Assembly: GCA_964348745.1 (NCBI GenBank)
Contig: CAYGDT010000033.1
Location: forward strand, 1-15,177
Length of the DNA: 15,177 bases
Direction: 5' to 3'
From: CAYGDT01 sp964348745
GTDB lineage: Bacteria; Patescibacteriota; Gracilibacteria; Peribacterales; Peribacteraceae
The notes beneath the pieces are model-generated. The model was not told the origin of the DNA. It ran no database searches and was given only the letters and a program-made list of their open reading frames with translations. Shown here piece after piece: positions 11,800-15,177 of the stretch (position 1 is its first letter; each line of letters starts with the position of its first letter). Both the position numbers and the translations under genes were made by a program.

Positions 11800-13529
11800 T
11801 GTGCAATACGATACAGTACCCAGCCGTCTCCGGAAGCAGTCTCTGTGCGTTTTACAGGAATCCTCTCCACATCCCAAAGCGGCTTCCCGATAGTATCCCA
11901 GAGAATGTAATCCACCCCGTAGGTGCGCAGTGCTGTAGTAGGATCGCTCTCGATCTCCGCACAGGCTCTGTACACCAGATCCTCTTCGCGCTGCCGAAGA
12001 TCGCCACCGAACGCAGCCGTGGCATCGGGGAACACAAGATGATCCATCTGATCGATGTGACGCGCCTCCGGCGCGAGCGGCAACAAAGTGAGACAAAGAC
12101 GCTCTGCGATTTCCTCGTTGGTCATGAGGATATTTTTCAAATAGATCGAGTACACGATGTCATGACGGGTGTATCCGGCGATCAGCGCGGACGTGTCGGC
12201 ATCCGAGAGAATACGCGCGCGCGGAAGCGTATCGAGCACCTCAAGGGCGCCACTGAGGTGCTGCTGCGTAAACCTGGTTTCTTTGACGGTCCACTGCGCC
12301 ATCACATAGCGACCGTCATAACCGATCGCAGCCAGATAGACGATCGCAGCTGCCGTGCCGACTGCAAGCCAGCGAATCCGAAGCGCGGCAAAAAGAAGTA
12401 TGGCGCACAGCGCGGCAGTCGCGAGGGAAAAGATGCCGTGCGAGACGAAGTTGAAGACAACGCCGTGCACCATCTGCTGATTCATATAGAGAAACGCGGC
12501 GATGATCGCGACCACGGCTGGTGTATAGGCCTGCATGCGCTGACGGGATGTCAGAAGCGCCATGCCAACGGAGATCACCATGACGGCAAAGAGCACGCTG
12601 TAGGGAATCGACTCAGGCAAGTGACCGGGTTGCATGCCGCTGCGAAAAGTACCGAGCGCATACAGCGGATGCGCTGCCAATGTGACATGTTGTGCTATGC
12701 CCGGCAGTGCGGCGATAACGGCAATGATGCCGGTCAACAGGAGAAAATGAAGCGGGGTGGATGGCAGCGTCGGGCGTCGCGGGCGCGTATGCCAGAAGAG
12801 CGAACGCGCCGTATGGAACATCCTACGAAGACGCGAGTGCTTGAGACGCAGATATTCCCGCCAGACACGAAAAATCCATCCGAAGAATTCCCAAAGCAAC
12901 AGAACGCCGAAAAACGTCCATGCAAAAAGAAAACTCCAAACGTAGATACTGACAAGAAACCCAAGAAGTCCCCCGCCGATCAGTACACCGCACCACTTTG
13001 ATCTTTTGCCGATAGACGGCTTCCAAGCGGCGATCACACCGATGAGTGCCCAAAGCATCGGCAAAAAGCTTGCACGCATGTGGACCGGACGATTGAGATT
13101 ATACAGTTCAAGGATGCAAAAAGCAGCGGCAGCGGCGAACGCGAGACCCATGCGGAATCCGCACATGCGAAAAAAGAGTACGAGTGAAAGGAACACGAGT
13201 ACCGGTTCCACGCTGTCCATGAGTGTCAGAACCGACTCTGCATTCCAGCCGGTCCAAGCAAACAGCCTTCCGTAGAGACGTTCAATGAAAGCAAACTGCG
13301 TCCCCACAAGATCGGCAGTCCCCGTAAACGGCTCATCGACACCTGCGACACCGTTGCTTAAGCCCTCTTCCACGCGTGCAAGATAGATCGCTTCGTCAGA
13401 ATTCAAGTTCACGGGAATGCCTCTATAGAGCGGACTTGCGCTATGGAGCCACTGCGGCCCCTGCATGACAAGTGCAAGCAGAAGGCTAAAGCCTGTGAGG
13501 ATCAACGCCCATCGCACGCGGGAAGACAT
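11796..13529 (-). CDS. Polytopic GT-C-like membrane glycosyltransferase
   Basis: The 577-residue protein starts at the ATG at 13529. It has a first span (about 8-22), then an outer loop with NLNSDEAIYLARVEE (about 41-55), where the Asp-Glu pair fits the catalytic acidic motif of GT-C enzymes. About ten further hydrophobic segments follow, and a soluble C-terminal domain (about 425-577) contains the GT-C-like phrase YGVDYILWDT. GT-C enzymes use polyprenyl-phosphate sugars at the outer membrane face. I cannot assign a family such as PMT, ArnT or YfhO with confidence. It forms a two-gene unit with the exostosin-like gene (4-base overlap). A G-run array lies 26 bases before its start. Confidence 0.75.
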   Translation of the reverse strand: MSSRVRWALILTGFSLLLALVMQGPQWLHSASPLYRGIPVNLNSDEAIYLARVEEGLSNGVAGVDEPFTGTADLVGTQFAFIERLYGRLFAWTGWNAESVLTLMDSVEPVLVFLSLVLFFRMCGFRMGLAFAAAAAFCILELYNLNRPVHMRASFLPMLWALIGVIAAWKPSIGKRSKWCGVLIGGGLLGFLVSIYVWSFLFAWTFFGVLLLWEFFGWIFRVWREYLRLKHSRLRRMFHTARSLFWHTRPRRPTLPSTPLHFLLLTGIIAVIAALPGIAQHVTLAAHPLYALGTFRSGMQPGHLPESIPYSVLFAVMVISVGMALLTSRQRMQAYTPAVVAIIAAFLYMNQQMVHGVVFNFVSHGIFSLATAALCAILLFAALRIRWLAVGTAAAIVYLAAIGYDGRYVMAQWTVKETRFTQQHLSGALEVLDTLPRARILSDADTSALIAGYTRHDIVYSIYLKNILMTNEEIAERLCLTLLPLAPEARHIDQMDHLVFPDATAAFGGDLRQREEDLVYRACAEIESDPTTALRTYGVDYILWDTIGKPLWDVERIPVKRTETASGDGWVLYRIAQ

Positions 13530-13554
13530 GAAGATAGTGTAGCAAAACCACTAG

Positions 13555-13576
13555 CCCTCACCCTAACCCTCACCCT
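13555..13576 (-). repeat. Hexad array with G-quadruplex pattern between divergent genes
   Basis: On the minus strand four GGG runs are separated by exactly three bases each (tga, tta, tga), the canonical G-quadruplex pattern and similar to telomere-like repeats. It occupies most of the 59-base gap between the GT-C-like gene (minus) and the GT-A-like gene (plus), so it would be in the leader RNA or promoter of the former. Confidence 0.7.
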
Positions 13577-13588
13577 ATCATTCCTCAT

Positions 13589-14614
13589 GTGACGTACTAC
13601 GAACTCCTCCCCTACGCCTTTAAGAAATTCAGTGTGCTTCGCACGCTGCGCACCGGACTGCCGACCGTGGCATATAAGGCTATGGGCACTGCCCTTCCGG
13701 CGAGCGAAAAACCTGCGCTCTTTACAATGAACATCATGCCGCCGATGATGACTTTGTGGTATCACCTTGTACGCAAGAATCTCGGCGATCGCGTGGATAC
13801 CGTGATCTTCGATTGTTCCGGAACATTGAACGCTGCGGATTTCCCCGGGGCTCGCGTGCAAAAGTACGTAAATCTCTACGCCGCGACGAAGAGCGATGAA
13901 TTTTTGTACCGCATTGCACGGCACCGAAAAATCGGATGGATCTGCGACGACGATATTTTCCTGATCAACCCGAAGTGTATCGATCGCATCGAAGAAGAGT
14001 TTGCCGACCCGAACACCGCAAGCCTCAGTTTTCGTTCCCGCGACTGGTGGCACTTTGAGATCAACGGAGTGCGTTACGACCCGAGCGGCAGTTACTGCCT
14101 TGCGCTCAACCGCACGATCTACTGCGACAAAGAACACCTGTCGCTCGCGCCGTGCGGCGGAAATACCCGCGCTATCAGCCATATCGGCAAGTCTCTGACA
14201 CGCTTCGATACATTCGATCGAGCGAATGAAATACTGTTGGAAAAAGGATACCGCTGCGCGATCGTTCCGGAGAAGCAGCGCGATGATCTGATCACGGGAT
14301 TCACCGGCGTGAGCAGCGCTGCGATGCTGCTCTGGCACTTTCGTACGCCGCAGCAGATGCTCGATTATCTTCGGGAACCGGAGGATCGCCGCTGGCGCGG
14401 AAACACACTCTTCACTGTTCTTTCTGGACTGCTTGCGATCTCCGCGGTGCAGCAGATGCACGAAACCATCACCGGCACACCGTACCGTCTGCGCGCGATG
14501 CCGACGCGAGATGATCTTGAGCGGTTACGCGAAGAGAAAGAGTTGCTACTGCGGGAAGGGCATAGTTTTACAAAGACGCTGGAGGTTGCGGAGAGACTTA
14601 CGAAACTTGTGTAA
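13589..14614 (+). CDS. Putative GT-A-type glycosyltransferase
   Basis: The 341-residue soluble protein begins at a GTG (TYYELLPYAFKKF). A segment VDTVIFDCSGTLN (about 69-81) is followed by QKYVNLYAATKSDEFLYRIARHRKIGWICDDDIFLINP (about 91-128), in which the DDD triplet (120-122) after a hydrophobic strand has the layout of the metal-binding DxD of GT-A glycosyltransferases. A later SRDWWHFEINGVRYDPSGSY stretch could form the acceptor side. The C-terminal 40 residues are a charged helix. I do not recognise a named family, so the GT call rests on the motif and on the glycan neighbourhood. It is divergent from the GT-C/exostosin pair. No Shine-Dalgarno is present. Confidence 0.65.
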   Translation: MTYYELLPYAFKKFSVLRTLRTGLPTVAYKAMGTALPASEKPALFTMNIMPPMMTLWYHLVRKNLGDRVDTVIFDCSGTLNAADFPGARVQKYVNLYAATKSDEFLYRIARHRKIGWICDDDIFLINPKCIDRIEEEFADPNTASLSFRSRDWWHFEINGVRYDPSGSYCLALNRTIYCDKEHLSLAPCGGNTRAISHIGKSLTRFDTFDRANEILLEKGYRCAIVPEKQRDDLITGFTGVSSAAMLLWHFRTPQQMLDYLREPEDRRWRGNTLFTVLSGLLAISAVQQMHETITGTPYRLRAMPTRDDLERLREEKELLLREGHSFTKTLEVAERLTKLV

Positions 14615-14635
14615 TACTAATTTGCAATCTCAATG

Positions 14636-15127
14636 TCATTCATTTGCTAACTCAGTGGATGAAACAACTGTTGGCTCAACACGCAATACTCGTACTTGTA
14701 ACGCTTTAAACTCAATCACCTCGTCTCCACGTCGAATAGTAAGATCCACACGACCCTCTGGAGAGTCACGATTCATACTAGAAATATCATTGAAGTTTGC
14801 AGCGGACACTCGTACTCCATTCACTTTATCAATTTTGTCTCCTGGTTTAATACCAGCCAATTCTGCTGGAGATCCATGGAAAACCTCTCTCGCATAAATA
14901 TTTTCTCCTGAGAGAGAGTACATGATGCCAGTACCAATAATCGGGACTTCCCCAAGAAGCTTTGCTTCTATTGTGAGTAATCCTGTCACTAATTCATAAT
15001 TTTCTCTCATATCCTTCTCTATGGTTGCCATCAATCGTTCACTCCCCTCCAACTTTGATTCAGCAGAACTTGGAATAGGTTCCTCGGGAGTCGTAATAGG
15101 TTCCTCGGGGGTCAAAGTTATTCGCAT
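14636..15127 (-). CDS. PDZ-domain protein (possibly 5'-incomplete)
   Basis: With the ATG at 15127 the product has 163 residues: a Pro/Glu repeat near the N-terminus (PEEPITT then PEEPIPS), a helical charged segment (about 25-60), and a PDZ domain (about 65-145) with IYAREVFHGSPAELAGIKPGDKIDKVNG, the usual carboxylate-binding and GxPAxxAGxxxGD pattern. No protease domain or membrane span is visible. The frame stays open to the window edge (a GTG at 15160 is also in frame), so a longer protein starting outside is possible. A TATAAT 6 bases before the ATG would suit a leaderless message. The gene is clearly more AT-rich and uses different codons than the glycan genes, hinting at separate origin. 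Confidence 0.75.
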   Translation of the reverse strand: MRITLTPEEPITTPEEPIPSSAESKLEGSERLMATIEKDMRENYELVTGLLTIEAKLLGEVPIIGTGIMYSLSGENIYAREVFHGSPAELAGIKPGDKIDKVNGVRVSAANFNDISSMNRDSPEGRVDLTIRRGDEVIEFKALQVRVLRVEPTVVSSTELANE

Positions 15128-15133
15128 GCTACT

Positions 15134-15139
15134 ATTATA
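15134..15139 (-). promoter_or_regulatory. Possible -10 box of the PDZ gene
   Basis: A perfect TATAAT on the minus strand stands 6 bases before the ATG at 15127. No good -35 is seen at 16-18 bases. If real, the transcript would begin at or beside the start codon. Confidence 0.35.
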
Positions 15140-15177
15140 TTGTTTTGTACCCTCATCCACTGATGCAGCCGTAGGAC

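Noticed and set aside
11800..12096. N-terminal extension of the exostosin-like protein
   Set aside because: These codons overlap the GT-C gene in another frame and give a Cys/Arg/Gly-rich sequence unlike a protein; the ATG at 11799 in the ATGA overlap is the natural start.
11799..13001. 400-codon plus-strand frame opposite the GT-C-like gene
   Set aside because: The translation is rich in Arg, His and Gln without domains, and the opposite strand encodes a clear membrane protein. It is a shadow frame produced by the codon bias of the minus-strand gene.
13502..14461. 319-codon minus-strand frame opposite the GT-A-like gene
   Set aside because: No recognisable domain and typical antisense composition, and the plus strand has the coherent protein with a DDD motif. 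It would also overlap the start of the GT-C gene.

Overview
The window looks like a piece of a small-genome bacterial chromosome of the Patescibacteria/CPR type; Peribacteria or Peregrinibacteria are my best guess. The reasons are short intergenic spaces, a 56-residue bacterial histone-fold protein, a DUF5667-type anti-sigma protein paired with an ECF sigma factor, a short bL28, starts without Shine-Dalgarno sequences, and a dense set of glycosyltransferases. UGA acts as a stop in many genes, so the code is probably standard. The taxonomy is inference; no rRNA is present.

Layout. Positions 1-3853 are housekeeping and regulation: the 3' end of an unidentified gene, the mini-histone (minus), an ECF sigma/anti-sigma pair (minus, overlapping by 8 bases) whose anti-sigma reading frame contains a complete tRNA-Ser(CGA) on the same strand, a divergent secreted Cys-containing protein with a strong terminator, an RF-1-domain ribosome-rescue factor, and rpmB (minus). 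Positions 4024-8150 hold a plus-strand run: site-2 protease, DUF5989 protein, SxtJ-like membrane protein, NodU/CmcH-type carbamoyltransferase and a membrane-anchored SGNH hydrolase. The last four look like a set for modifying a secreted or surface glycan or metabolite. Positions 8175-14614 are glycan assembly: two GT4-like glycosyltransferases, an exostosin-like GT overlapping a GT-C-like polytopic protein, and a GT-A-like protein. The window ends in a more AT-rich PDZ-domain gene.

What the genes do not explain is a layer of short repeats. One family has a 7-base period with a different word at each locus (about 2481, 4003, 5258, 7322, 7452, 8138, 9353 and 9576). It sits against start and stop codons, and at three places lies inside glycan genes. 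A second family has a 9-base period (114, 2342, 3906) and forms inverted arms at two of its three loci. A 6-base G-run array near 13555 matches a G-quadruplex pattern, and 10388-10755 is a non-coding block of four successive stem-loops.
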